Origin: Lewinellaceae bacterium
GTDB taxonomy: Bacteria; Bacteroidota; Bacteroidia; Chitinophagales; Saprospiraceae
Direction: 5' to 3'
Length of the DNA: 64,000 bases
Assembly: GCA_020636225.1 (NCBI GenBank)
Contig: JACJYI010000005.1
Span: 1 to 64,000, forward strand
The notes beneath the pieces are model-generated. The model worked only from the letters and a program-made list of their open reading frames with translations, had not been told where the DNA came from and made no database searches. Made by a program: the position numbers and the translations under genes. Positions 35,044-43,991 of this stretch are shown here, piece after piece; within the stretch, counting starts at the first letter, position 1; every line of letters begins with the position of its first letter.

Positions 35044-36406
35044 TCTACCAAACCATACGTGCCGATCAGGAGGGCCTACCCTATTTACTCAGATCACACT
35101 GGCCATTTCATTGATGCTCCTTCTCAATGGTTGCTTCGGGTGTGGTGGTGACGATCAGGAACTGGGAATCGCGGTGAACGGGCGGAGTGATCTGCCGGCT
35201 GAGGGTGAAGGTATCTATGGGGTGCAGGTCCGGACCGATTGTGCCATGGATTACTGTGTACCCGTTGGCGAGACGGTTCAATTAAAAGCATTGGGATGTG
35301 GCCATTGTGCTGGTGCGAAATGGACCATTACGCAACCGGATGGAACGAATTTCAAAACGGGCAGAGGAGATACCATGTCCTTCTATACCACGGTGCCAGG
35401 CACGTGGCTGGCTGTATTGGAATGGGAAGATCAGAATCCGGTGAAACACTTTATCATTGCCAGACCTAAGGAGGAGGTAGAATTGGCAGCTGCAGACCCT
35501 CCCGTCAGTGAACTGCCGGAAGTTACCCGGCGGGAGGTGCGAACCGGGACGTCTCTATCTGAATCAAAAACGGCGGAAAAGCCAAGGATTCTTGATCCGG
35601 TGAGTCCATCGGCATCTGTGCCCGTGTCAAAAAATACCAGATCGGAGCCGGAGCACAAGGACCTTCCTGACCTGGATATTAAAGGGGTGGCACTAGAACT
35701 GGATGGCCGTCAGGCATTTCTGAACGGATTGGCGGATGGCCAATATCTGGTTAAGTATCGTCTGGATGGGAAAGACTACCAGAGGGATATTGAAGTGAAA
35801 CAGGGCGCTGCAATGTGGCCGTTAATATTGGTGAGTACCAGGCGCCAGCAGGTAGAATTGTATGCTGTCCAGCGCAAGGTTGATCAAATGGTGCGGTCCA
35901 CCCTGGTTCGAGCCACTTTCGGTGCCGATGTGCCAGCCGTTGCGTCAACACCCTCCGTGCCCAAGGAAGAATCGAAACCCGCTCCAGTGAAGCAGGCTGC
36001 TGCGATGAAGGGAAAATCTGAACGGATTGGGCCCAAACAACCTGCTGGTATGCCTACTTGTGCGAGTTGGGTAACCAAAGCTGAACTGACGCTCACCGCC
36101 TCTGGACCTTGTGAATTACGTGACGCCTGGCTATGGACAGATCAGGATGGTACAGTAAAGATGCACGTAAAAACAAAGGATGGCTCCATTAGTAAGCGAT
36201 TGCCTGCCGGCTACAATCAGGTCACATTGACCAATCTTGATATTGTCTTAGCCCAGGGTGAGACGGCAACGCTGGTTCTGGAAAGTGTAGGATGTCGGAT
36301 GGCAAACCTGACAACCTGTTCACCTGCAATCAATCAGTCCAGCATTCTGAAAATTGGGAATCTGAGTGGTGTGAGTGTGTTATCAGATATGTTGATTAAA
36401 TATTAG
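35036..36406 (+). CDS. Lipoprotein of the signalling cluster, unknown function
   Basis: A 456-residue protein overlapping the phosphatase gene by eight bases. The signal is long; the lipobox is LLLNGC with an unusual CFGCGG follow-up, so lipidation is likely. A cysteine-rich segment (DCAMDYCVPVGETVQLKALGCGHCAGAKW, broken here over residues about 70-98) precedes a strand-rich domain with GTWLAVLEWEDQNP. A proline- and charge-rich linker (residues 150-215) leads to a second domain with GQYLVKYRLDGKDYQRDI, and a third ends the protein with ELTLTASGPCELRDAWLW. I recognise no family. Its position makes it a likely envelope partner of the phosphatase or protease. Confidence 0.6.
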   Translation: MNNLPNHTCRSGGPTLFTQITLAISLMLLLNGCFGCGGDDQELGIAVNGRSDLPAEGEGIYGVQVRTDCAMDYCVPVGETVQLKALGCGHCAGAKWTITQPDGTNFKTGRGDTMSFYTTVPGTWLAVLEWEDQNPVKHFIIARPKEEVELAAADPPVSELPEVTRREVRTGTSLSESKTAEKPRILDPVSPSASVPVSKNTRSEPEHKDLPDLDIKGVALELDGRQAFLNGLADGQYLVKYRLDGKDYQRDIEVKQGAAMWPLILVSTRRQQVELYAVQRKVDQMVRSTLVRATFGADVPAVASTPSVPKEESKPAPVKQAAAMKGKSERIGPKQPAGMPTCASWVTKAELTLTASGPCELRDAWLWTDQDGTVKMHVKTKDGSISKRLPAGYNQVTLTNLDIVLAQGETATLVLESVGCRMANLTTCSPAINQSSILKIGNLSGVSVLSDMLIKY

Positions 36407-36504
36407 AGGTGTACACAATAATCAATTTCCGGAAGGATGTATATAAAATTTGGATGCTGTATTACGTGTAAGTGAAAGGAATTTTTTCTGACAAAAAGTA
36501 ACGC

Positions 36505-39500
36505 ATGAAAAAAGTCTTAATTTTAGTATTAATGACTATATGCTCCATCTGGGAGATAAGTGCTCAATTGTCTGCACTGGAGTTTACTCCAAACAGTGCA
36601 GACTGCAACACAACAACGTCTATAGATGTTAGTGTTGCACCCTGTACCTATGACGGTACAGGTTTACTGGTTATTATCGCTACCCCTGAGGTGCAGGTAG
36701 TAGGGCAAAATCCTATTACCATTACTAATGGGGAAGGGACCTTTCAAATCCATATTGATCCAGGATTTTCTGGGACTTTCAGTATTGGTTTTGAAGTGGC
36801 TACTGTAACAAATGACAATGGATGTAATACTTACCCAGGAGATTCTCGGGTCCAGACCTTTACAGCTGTGTGTACAGCATGCCCTGATATCGATCCTATT
36901 GCAAACGTAACCGAATGTGATAGTTATGTCTTGCCTGTGATTACAGGTACTGATCTAACCGGAAATGAGGCCTACTTTACGCAATCAGGAGGAAACGGGA
37001 CTCAGTACGATGCAGGTGACGTAATTACAACCACGACCACATTATTCGCCTACGACGGAAGTCCTGGGTGTGATGATGAAGAAGTGTTTACAGTAACTAT
37101 CATACCGAGTGTAACGCCAAGCGTATCTATTACATCTAATCCAAGTAGTCCGGTGTGTGCAGGGACGTCAGTGACGTTTGCAGCAGTACCTGTGAATGGT
37201 GGGTCAAATCCGATCTATCAATGGAAGAAGAACGGAGCAAACGTGGGGACGAACAGTCCTACCTACACGTATGTGCCGGTAAATGGAGATGCTATCGTAT
37301 GCGAGATGACGAGTAATGCTGCATGCGCAAGTCCGCAGATGGTGACAAGCAACACGATTACCATCACGGTGAATCCGAGTGTAACGCCAAGCGTATCTAT
37401 TACATCGAATCCAAGTAGTCCGATATGTGCAGGGACGTCAGTGACGTTTACAGCAGTACCAATGAATGGTGGGTCAAATCCGACCTATCAATGGAAGAAG
37501 AACGGAGCAAACGTGGGGACGAACAGTCCTGCCTACACGTATGTGCCGGTAAATGGAGACGCAATCGTATGTGAGATGACGAGTAATGCTGCATGTGCAA
37601 GTCCACAGACGGTGACGAGTAACACGATTACCATGACGGTGAACCCGACTGTAACGCCAAGCGTATCTATTACATCTAATCCAAGTAGTCCGATATGTGC
37701 AGGAACGTCAGTGACGTTTACAGCAGTACCAATGAATGGTGGGTCAAATCCGATCTATCAATGGAAGAAGAACGGAGCAAACGTGGGGACGAACAGTCCT
37801 ACCTACACGTATGTGCCGGTAAATGGAGATGCTATCGTATGTGAGATGACGAGTAATGCTGCATGCGCAAGTCCGCAGATGGTGACAAGCAACACGATTA
37901 CCATGACGGTGAATCCGAGTGTAACGCCAAGCGTATCTATTACATCTAATCCAAGTAGTCCGATATGTGCAGGAACGTCAGTGACGTTTACAGCAGTACC
38001 AATGAATGGTGGGTCAAATCCGATCTATCAATGGAAGAAGAACGGAGCAAACGTGGGGACGAACAGTCCTACCTACACGTATGTGCCGGTAAATGGAGAT
38101 GCTATCGTATGTGAGATGACGAGTAATGCTGCATGCGCAAGTCCGCAGATGGTGACAAGCAACACGATTACCATGACGGTGAATCCGAGTGTAACGCCAA
38201 GCGTATCTATTACATCGAATCCAAGTAGTCCGATATGTGCAGGAACGTCAGTGACGTTTACAGCAGTACCAATGAATGGTGGGTCAAATCCGGCCTATCA
38301 ATGGAAGAAAAATGGAGCCAATGTAGGAGCAAACAATCCAGATTACTCGTATGTGCCAACGAATGGAGATGCTATCACTTGTGAGATAACGAGCAATGCA
38401 GAATGTGCAAACCCACTCATAGCGATAAGCAATGTGATCTTAATAACAGTAAATCCCAATCCTGTCCTCGACTCATACGCCATCCAGGCTTCAGCTTGCG
38501 GCCAGATGAACGGTGCTATTGATATCTCTGTAAGCAATTGTGGTGGCTCATGCTTTTATAATTGGACCGGACCAAATAATTTTTCAAGTTCAGATGAAGA
38601 TATTGCCGGTCTTGCTCAAGGTATTTATGCACTCACAATCACCAATAGTGATGCATGTGTATTCGATACCCAGCTGATCGTTCCTTCGCAGGATGGACCT
38701 CAGGCCATGATTTCCGGTATTACAAATGGTAACCAGTATTGTGAAGGTAAAAGTGTGGAGCTAGGTGTTATTGTTACAGGAGGCAATTGGCCATATACCT
38801 TTCTGTGGAACGATGGGAGTAAAGATTCTACCCGGAATATCCTGCTTCCTGAACCCATGCAAGGCAGTGAAAACATCAGCTACTCCGTGACCGTCACGGA
38901 TCACAATGACTGTTCAGTTGACCAATCCGTTTCCGTCGTGGTATTCCATCGCGTGATCGTGAACGCCGGGGATGATGTGTCCGCATGTGTCGGAGAGGAT
39001 GTCGCTTTGTCTGGAGATATTGGTTTTGGGAGCGACCCTGTATGGGATATCTTGTCTGGACTGGGAATGCTGAATCCAACTGGCCCACTGGATGCGATAT
39101 ATAGCCCGGGCAACCAGGAGGTGGGCAATATCCTGATTCGTTTGTCTTCCGGGCCAAACGGAGAGTGCCCCGGTTCTTCTGATTCCCTGACCATTGCCTA
39201 TAGTATTCCACCAATGCCTGCGTCTAGTGATACTTCGTTTGCTATTTGCACAGGGGATACGGTCATTCTGTCTGTTGATCCACCTTCGGGATTTTCGGTC
39301 ATTTGGAAAGATGCAAATCAAAATGAAGTAGGGGATACTAATGTTCTCTATATTGATGAGCCTGGAATCTTTAAAGCACATTATTTCGATAATAAATTGA
39401 ATTGTGAAGGCCCAGGCTTGACATTTACAGTCACTCAGAAATCCGGTCTTCCGGTCGCAGACATTACCATCGAATTGCCGGCCAACATCTGTTCTGGCGA

Positions 39501-41898
39501 TGTGGAACTTGGGGTCGCTTTCCCGTCTGGAAGCGGGAATGTTGAGGTGGAGTGGTCTGTTGATATGATGGAACAAATGGGTAATCCCGTCCAGTTTAAC
39601 CTGTCTGCGGGGCAGAAAATGGGATTTGTGACGGTTACGGACGAGTCGGGATGTCCAACAAAAAAAGACGTTCTCTTCAGTGTCCTCCAGACTCCGCTGG
39701 AGTCTGACTACGCTATTAACCCTGACAGGGAATTGTTCTGCTTTGAAGAACCTGCGACCATAATAGCAAAGAATTCAGTTTACACGTATCAATTTATAAA
39801 CCCGACAGGAAATACCTCGATCACGGATAATGGTAATGGATCCTGGAATTGGGATCCAGAAGGACATGTCGGTGAAGCCAGTGTGGAACTGGAGGTGAGG
39901 AATGAGGCTAATGATATGGTTTGTTCGTCGAACTTTGCACCAATCATTACCTGGCGGAAAGAGCTCAATGCTGATTTTACTACTTCTGGAGTTGCACAAG
40001 TCGGGAAAGAAGCCACAGTGACACTAAAGAATTCTCTGGACCCTACAGAAGAATTTGCAATTCTTTATGTTTTTCGACCATCTGCTTCTGACACAATTTT
40101 ATTTAGTTCAAATATTGTCAAGTATATCTTTATTGAAAATGGGTTAACCGATTTTCGTCTAGTGAGAGGATTTTTCATTGAGCCAACTTGTGATGTTGAG
40201 CAGAATAAATCATATACCATAGTCGGTGCTAATGATTTGGTCGCAGGTATTTATATGGATGGAGTCCAGGATGGCGGGGAATTATGTATTACAGAAAATT
40301 CCGCCATTTGTTTCTCAGCGGCTGAGTCCACTGTTGGAAAGGATTTGAAGTATGGAATGTATGCAAATAAAATTGATTCGATTTACTGGACGGTAATGAA
40401 GAATGGTAAGGATATCTATCATTGGGAGGGGATTCCCGTAGGAGATAGTCAAGACTATTTAAATTCATTCAGTCATTGTATTGATTTAGATACTGGGGAG
40501 TATACAATTATTCTTGAGTTGCAACAAAAACAGGAGAGTGGTTCAATTGAAAAATCCATTGATACATTCTCATTTTTCGTCCAAGATCCGATAGATGAAT
40601 TAAATTTCAAAGCAAGTATTATAGGGTCGGGAATGCAACCGCAGGTCACAATTGGAGTTTTTGATGAACTGTTTCTTTGTCCTGGAGATACCTTTTTGAT
40701 TGAACCAGATTTTTCTGGGATATATGGCGGCATGACAACAAACGAGTTTGTTTTCGGAGGCAATAGCTTCAACTCACCCCTGAAATTTCCGGCCGATAAG
40801 CCAGGGAGTACAATAGATCTGGTGTTCATGGGAGAGACGGCCGGCGGATGTGCGATTTCGGATACACTGCGTTTGATCATTCGTCCGCGACTGGATGTCT
40901 TTGCCGCGGACACCCTGCGGGTTTGCAATGGAGATACACTGGATGTCGACATCGATTCAGGTTACACATCGTCGATCTGGTCCTGGGATGACGGCAGTAT
41001 GGAGGCAAAGGATTCGACATCGATCCATCTGTTGCTCAGTGAATCAACTACATTGTCCATCCAGGCGGACAGCCTGGGTTGCTCTTACAGCGACTCGCTG
41101 CACATGCAAGTGGTCAAGGTAGAGGGTGACGTTGAGGCCTGGCCAGAGCCCGGTTGTCCGAATGGCCTGTATCGGGTCGTACCCGGGGCAGGTACGGTGA
41201 TCGACTATCTGTCCCCGTTACCGGGTCTGGACACCTTGAACCCATACTTCTTCCGGGTACCTCTGGAATTGCTCAATGATACAGTGTTCATTGGTTTGCG
41301 AAGCAGGGAGCTCGAGGGTTGCACGTCAGAAATCAGGGATGTATATCCATCAGATACCAATAGTTCTGCTTTGGGTGAATTATTTGCGGATTTGTGTGCA
41401 CAAACACTTCTCGTGCCAGGAGACCAATGTCCCAGTAGCGAAGGGACGTGGTACCAGATTGATAAACTGTCCGGAGCAGCTTATGAGGTCCCAGGTGCGA
41501 AGGAGAATTACCTGAACCAGGTCAGTGATGACTCCCTCGGGAAATATACCTATGTCTTTGTGTGTAGTGACTCCTGTGCGCAGGTCGCCACTTCACGGAG
41601 CGATAGCCCTCATTCACCACCTTGTGCTCCCGGCGACATCTCCTGGTCCTTTCAATTGAAGCCTAACCCTGCCAATACGTTCTGCACCCTTCAGCTGGTG
41701 TCGGATGCCCCGGGGAATTATGACCTTGTCCTGTATGATATTGCCGGCAGGATGATGGGGAATACATCCCTGAACCTTCCGGAAGGATCCAATGAAGTTC
41801 CGATCAATGCATCTCGTTGGTCATCGGGCATGTACATCGTCGTGCTGTCTGATGAACAGGGTCATCGGCAAATGGCCAAACTCGTCATCAGTCGGTAA
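36505..41898 (+). CDS. Giant T9SS surface protein with five near-identical Ig-like repeats
   Basis: A 1797-residue exported protein. Signal peptide MKKVLILVLMTICSIWEISAQ. After about 200 residues come five 90-residue Ig-like domains (about residues 203-652), each with PSVSITSNPSSP, GTSVTFTAVP, YQWKKNGANVG and DAIVCEMTSN. The middle three are almost identical also at DNA level. Further Ig/SprB-like and PKD-like modules follow. The final 85 residues are a type A sorting tail (LKPNPANTFCTLQLV, LVLYDIAGRMMG, SSGMYIVVLSDEQG). It is probably an adhesin on the cell surface. It lies within the kinase/phosphatase array, 98 bases after the lipoprotein gene. Confidence 0.88.
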   Translation: MKKVLILVLMTICSIWEISAQLSALEFTPNSADCNTTTSIDVSVAPCTYDGTGLLVIIATPEVQVVGQNPITITNGEGTFQIHIDPGFSGTFSIGFEVATVTNDNGCNTYPGDSRVQTFTAVCTACPDIDPIANVTECDSYVLPVITGTDLTGNEAYFTQSGGNGTQYDAGDVITTTTTLFAYDGSPGCDDEEVFTVTIIPSVTPSVSITSNPSSPVCAGTSVTFAAVPVNGGSNPIYQWKKNGANVGTNSPTYTYVPVNGDAIVCEMTSNAACASPQMVTSNTITITVNPSVTPSVSITSNPSSPICAGTSVTFTAVPMNGGSNPTYQWKKNGANVGTNSPAYTYVPVNGDAIVCEMTSNAACASPQTVTSNTITMTVNPTVTPSVSITSNPSSPICAGTSVTFTAVPMNGGSNPIYQWKKNGANVGTNSPTYTYVPVNGDAIVCEMTSNAACASPQMVTSNTITMTVNPSVTPSVSITSNPSSPICAGTSVTFTAVPMNGGSNPIYQWKKNGANVGTNSPTYTYVPVNGDAIVCEMTSNAACASPQMVTSNTITMTVNPSVTPSVSITSNPSSPICAGTSVTFTAVPMNGGSNPAYQWKKNGANVGANNPDYSYVPTNGDAITCEITSNAECANPLIAISNVILITVNPNPVLDSYAIQASACGQMNGAIDISVSNCGGSCFYNWTGPNNFSSSDEDIAGLAQGIYALTITNSDACVFDTQLIVPSQDGPQAMISGITNGNQYCEGKSVELGVIVTGGNWPYTFLWNDGSKDSTRNILLPEPMQGSENISYSVTVTDHNDCSVDQSVSVVVFHRVIVNAGDDVSACVGEDVALSGDIGFGSDPVWDILSGLGMLNPTGPLDAIYSPGNQEVGNILIRLSSGPNGECPGSSDSLTIAYSIPPMPASSDTSFAICTGDTVILSVDPPSGFSVIWKDANQNEVGDTNVLYIDEPGIFKAHYFDNKLNCEGPGLTFTVTQKSGLPVADITIELPANICSGDVELGVAFPSGSGNVEVEWSVDMMEQMGNPVQFNLSAGQKMGFVTVTDESGCPTKKDVLFSVLQTPLESDYAINPDRELFCFEEPATIIAKNSVYTYQFINPTGNTSITDNGNGSWNWDPEGHVGEASVELEVRNEANDMVCSSNFAPIITWRKELNADFTTSGVAQVGKEATVTLKNSLDPTEEFAILYVFRPSASDTILFSSNIVKYIFIENGLTDFRLVRGFFIEPTCDVEQNKSYTIVGANDLVAGIYMDGVQDGGELCITENSAICFSAAESTVGKDLKYGMYANKIDSIYWTVMKNGKDIYHWEGIPVGDSQDYLNSFSHCIDLDTGEYTIILELQQKQESGSIEKSIDTFSFFVQDPIDELNFKASIIGSGMQPQVTIGVFDELFLCPGDTFLIEPDFSGIYGGMTTNEFVFGGNSFNSPLKFPADKPGSTIDLVFMGETAGGCAISDTLRLIIRPRLDVFAADTLRVCNGDTLDVDIDSGYTSSIWSWDDGSMEAKDSTSIHLLLSESTTLSIQADSLGCSYSDSLHMQVVKVEGDVEAWPEPGCPNGLYRVVPGAGTVIDYLSPLPGLDTLNPYFFRVPLELLNDTVFIGLRSRELEGCTSEIRDVYPSDTNSSALGELFADLCAQTLLVPGDQCPSSEGTWYQIDKLSGAAYEVPGAKENYLNQVSDDSLGKYTYVFVCSDSCAQVATSRSDSPHSPPCAPGDISWSFQLKPNPANTFCTLQLVSDAPGNYDLVLYDIAGRMMGNTSLNLPEGSNEVPINASRWSSGMYIVVLSDEQGHRQMAKLVISR
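37111..38460 (+). repeat. Five tandem 270-bp repeats in the giant surface protein gene
   Basis: Units start at 37111, 37381, 37651, 37921 and 38191, each with GTAACGCCAAGCGTATCTAT. Units 3 and 4 look identical or nearly so over their whole length; unit 5 is conserved only in its first third and diverges from about 38310 on. Each unit encodes one 90-residue Ig-like domain. Near-identity at synonymous positions points to recent expansion or ongoing recombination, so copy number may vary between strains. Short-read assemblies may collapse this region. Confidence 0.95.
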
Positions 41899-42525
41899 AT
41901 GATGGTCATGTCTGCCTATATGTGGTTGTGGCCATGTGCCCTGGTCAGCTTGCTCGGCAAAAACGGGATGACCCAGCAGACCGATCATCTTCGTTCGGAA
42001 GGGAATGTGATCCGCAAGGAAGATCAGAAAGTACGTGATCTTGTCCTGGAGATCCTGTGGGATTATGAGAAATATTGCCTGAGTCTTGGCGAATGCCCGG
42101 ATGGCCGTGCGGCTGGATGTCGGGCTTGTCGGGAGCTATTTTCTTCCTGGGCAACGGTCTATGACGATCTGCATGAGGAAAGTGAGGGGCAAATGGACAG
42201 TGGCGTCTTTTATGACTTTCAACAACTGACCTATCCTGAGGGTATTCGCGCATCGTTTGAGGAGGAGTGGATGGCTGATCTCCTCTTGCCCGGACGGGAA
42301 GGAATGCGGATCAGTCCGCCATCGGATGATCTGTCTGAATGGTATACCGTAGATCTGACTGTAACGAAACTGTTGTGGACACGGATCGACCCCTCTGGTC
42401 GGGTCGAGCCATTAAAGCAACCGCGGAGTGTGCCCTTGCGATTTGAATTGCGTGTAAATCCCAAGATAGAAATTGGACGCATCTCCAATATTTATATCAA
42501 TCGAAAAGAATCCGGTAAATCATGA
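41899..42525 (+). CDS. Protein of unknown function, small exported or membrane-attached
   Basis: A 208-residue protein; the ATG follows the stop of the giant cargo gene directly (TAA then ATG). The N-terminus (SAYMWLWPCALVSLLG) is weakly hydrophobic and may be a signal anchor. A middle segment is cysteine-rich (YCLSLGECPDGRAAGCRACRE), then comes a YPEGIRASFEEEWM region and a DLTVTKLLWTRIDPSG strand. I recognise no family. It overlaps the next gene by four bases (ATGA at 42522-42525), so the two are translated together and probably act together. Confidence 0.6.
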   Translation: MMVMSAYMWLWPCALVSLLGKNGMTQQTDHLRSEGNVIRKEDQKVRDLVLEILWDYEKYCLSLGECPDGRAAGCRACRELFSSWATVYDDLHEESEGQMDSGVFYDFQQLTYPEGIRASFEEEWMADLLLPGREGMRISPPSDDLSEWYTVDLTVTKLLWTRIDPSGRVEPLKQPRSVPLRFELRVNPKIEIGRISNIYINRKESGKS

Positions 42526-43973
42526 AAACGTACAATGATCTCTTGACCTTCAAGCGGCTGCTCTTTCTGGTTCTTTCGATATTCTGGGGTTCTGAAGGAG
42601 TGGCGCAAGCGCAATTTCCTCCTGTCCGCAGTGATTCGATTGTCTGGGGTGAAGGGCTGTTGCCTTCCGATGATCGGGACGCTATTGTCCAGGCCATTCG
42701 GATCGGCATGGACCGATATTGGAATTTGAGTGATTTTATCCATCCTGATCGCGGGACATTCGATGAAGAAAAGGGCCGGGAATTCTTACAACTCTTTCAA
42801 GGCAGTGATAAGGTCTATAACGATCTGGCAGGTTTGGAAGGTGAGCAGGTTTCCCCGGCGTACTACCGCGATAAAGTGGGACTGAATATGGCCAATACGG
42901 GAGTTCAATTTCGCATAGGTTATCCCTATATTGAGAATATCCGTAAGGTGGATGGTTATATTGTTGCCAAGGTATTATTCACAAAGACGATGTTGAACGG
43001 ACTGGATGATCGGAATCGTATCATCATGTATCCGTTGAAAAAAGCACCAAGGCTACCCCTATCTGTTGAAATGAAACTTTCACCTGATGGAGCGGGGGGG
43101 TATCAATCATCCATCTATGCTATCCGAAGTAATCATGTCCGCGTCAGGAAAGAGACAACGGGAAGGTACCTCGATCTTTCCGCGGGGGGTATATCCGGAT
43201 TATCATTGAATACCACTCTGGCACGGCCCTGGGAGGGGTTGACTGCCCCTGACGGAAGGTATGTTGCCGGGCACTTCGAGGTCCAGAAGGCTGGCCATTT
43301 CGGAAATTCTGATCGCCTGTACTGGATCGCGGGACTGGGTATTCGACGAGGCATATTGACCACCTCCCTACCAGAAGGGCTCACCGATGAAACGGAATAT
43401 GATTCACGGACCATCAATGGCGTTTCCTACGGGGTAACGAATTGGGAGATCACCCAGCTCCATCCGGGGAGTGAGGTGGTGATGGAGCACTGGACCGGAT
43501 ATGTGCCGGTCGGTGTGAGGTATCAACTCCGTCCGGGACTTCAAACTGAATGGTTACTGGATGCGCAAATCCTGGCAGGTTACAGTATCATTGGTCAGGA
43601 CATGCAGGGAACCATTCAGCGCAGTAGATTATATGGCCCACTCCATGAACCGATCTGTGCGCCTGTGCGAAACCTGGAGAAAGGCGATGAGCGAACCACC
43701 TGGTCCCAGCCTTTTGTCAATTTTCGCTTCTCTCCAGGATATTATCAGGCTATTGATAATTGGGGTAGCAGTACGCGTACGGTCGGTTGGTTTGTTCGGG
43801 CAGATGTAGAGCTGAGCCTTTTACCTCTTTTCAGTCGAGAGGGAGACGAGCAGTGGGCTATCCTGGATGACAATGGCATTTTGGACCTGAACACTGCAGC
43901 AGGTGTCCTGTACCAAGCAGTAAGTCCTCTTTCTGCAGGGATACGAATTGGAGTTTATTGGAAAATGTATTAA
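42522..43973 (+). CDS. Exported protein, unknown function (possible barrel at C-terminus)
   Basis: A 483-residue protein with a signal peptide (LLFLVLSIFWGSEGVAQ). The first part is folded but not recognised: WNLSDFIHPDRGTFDEEKGREFL, FQGSDKVYNDLAGLEGEQ, IENIRKVDGYIVAKVLFTK. The second half has repeated strands (YWIAGLGIRRGIL, YVPVGVRYQLRPGL, EWLLDAQILAGYS, GIRIGVYWKMY at the very end) that could form an outer-membrane barrel. It starts with a four-base overlap of the previous gene and ends 18 bases before the TssR-like gene. Confidence 0.6.
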   Translation: MKTYNDLLTFKRLLFLVLSIFWGSEGVAQAQFPPVRSDSIVWGEGLLPSDDRDAIVQAIRIGMDRYWNLSDFIHPDRGTFDEEKGREFLQLFQGSDKVYNDLAGLEGEQVSPAYYRDKVGLNMANTGVQFRIGYPYIENIRKVDGYIVAKVLFTKTMLNGLDDRNRIIMYPLKKAPRLPLSVEMKLSPDGAGGYQSSIYAIRSNHVRVRKETTGRYLDLSAGGISGLSLNTTLARPWEGLTAPDGRYVAGHFEVQKAGHFGNSDRLYWIAGLGIRRGILTTSLPEGLTDETEYDSRTINGVSYGVTNWEITQLHPGSEVVMEHWTGYVPVGVRYQLRPGLQTEWLLDAQILAGYSIIGQDMQGTIQRSRLYGPLHEPICAPVRNLEKGDERTTWSQPFVNFRFSPGYYQAIDNWGSSTRTVGWFVRADVELSLLPLFSREGDEQWAILDDNGILDLNTAAGVLYQAVSPLSAGIRIGVYWKMY

Positions 43974-43991
43974 TCATTTAGATTGATTGTC

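Noticed and set aside
37111..38460. Possible CRISPR array
   Set aside because: Repeats are 270 bp, contiguous, in frame and encode Ig-like domains; there are no spacers.
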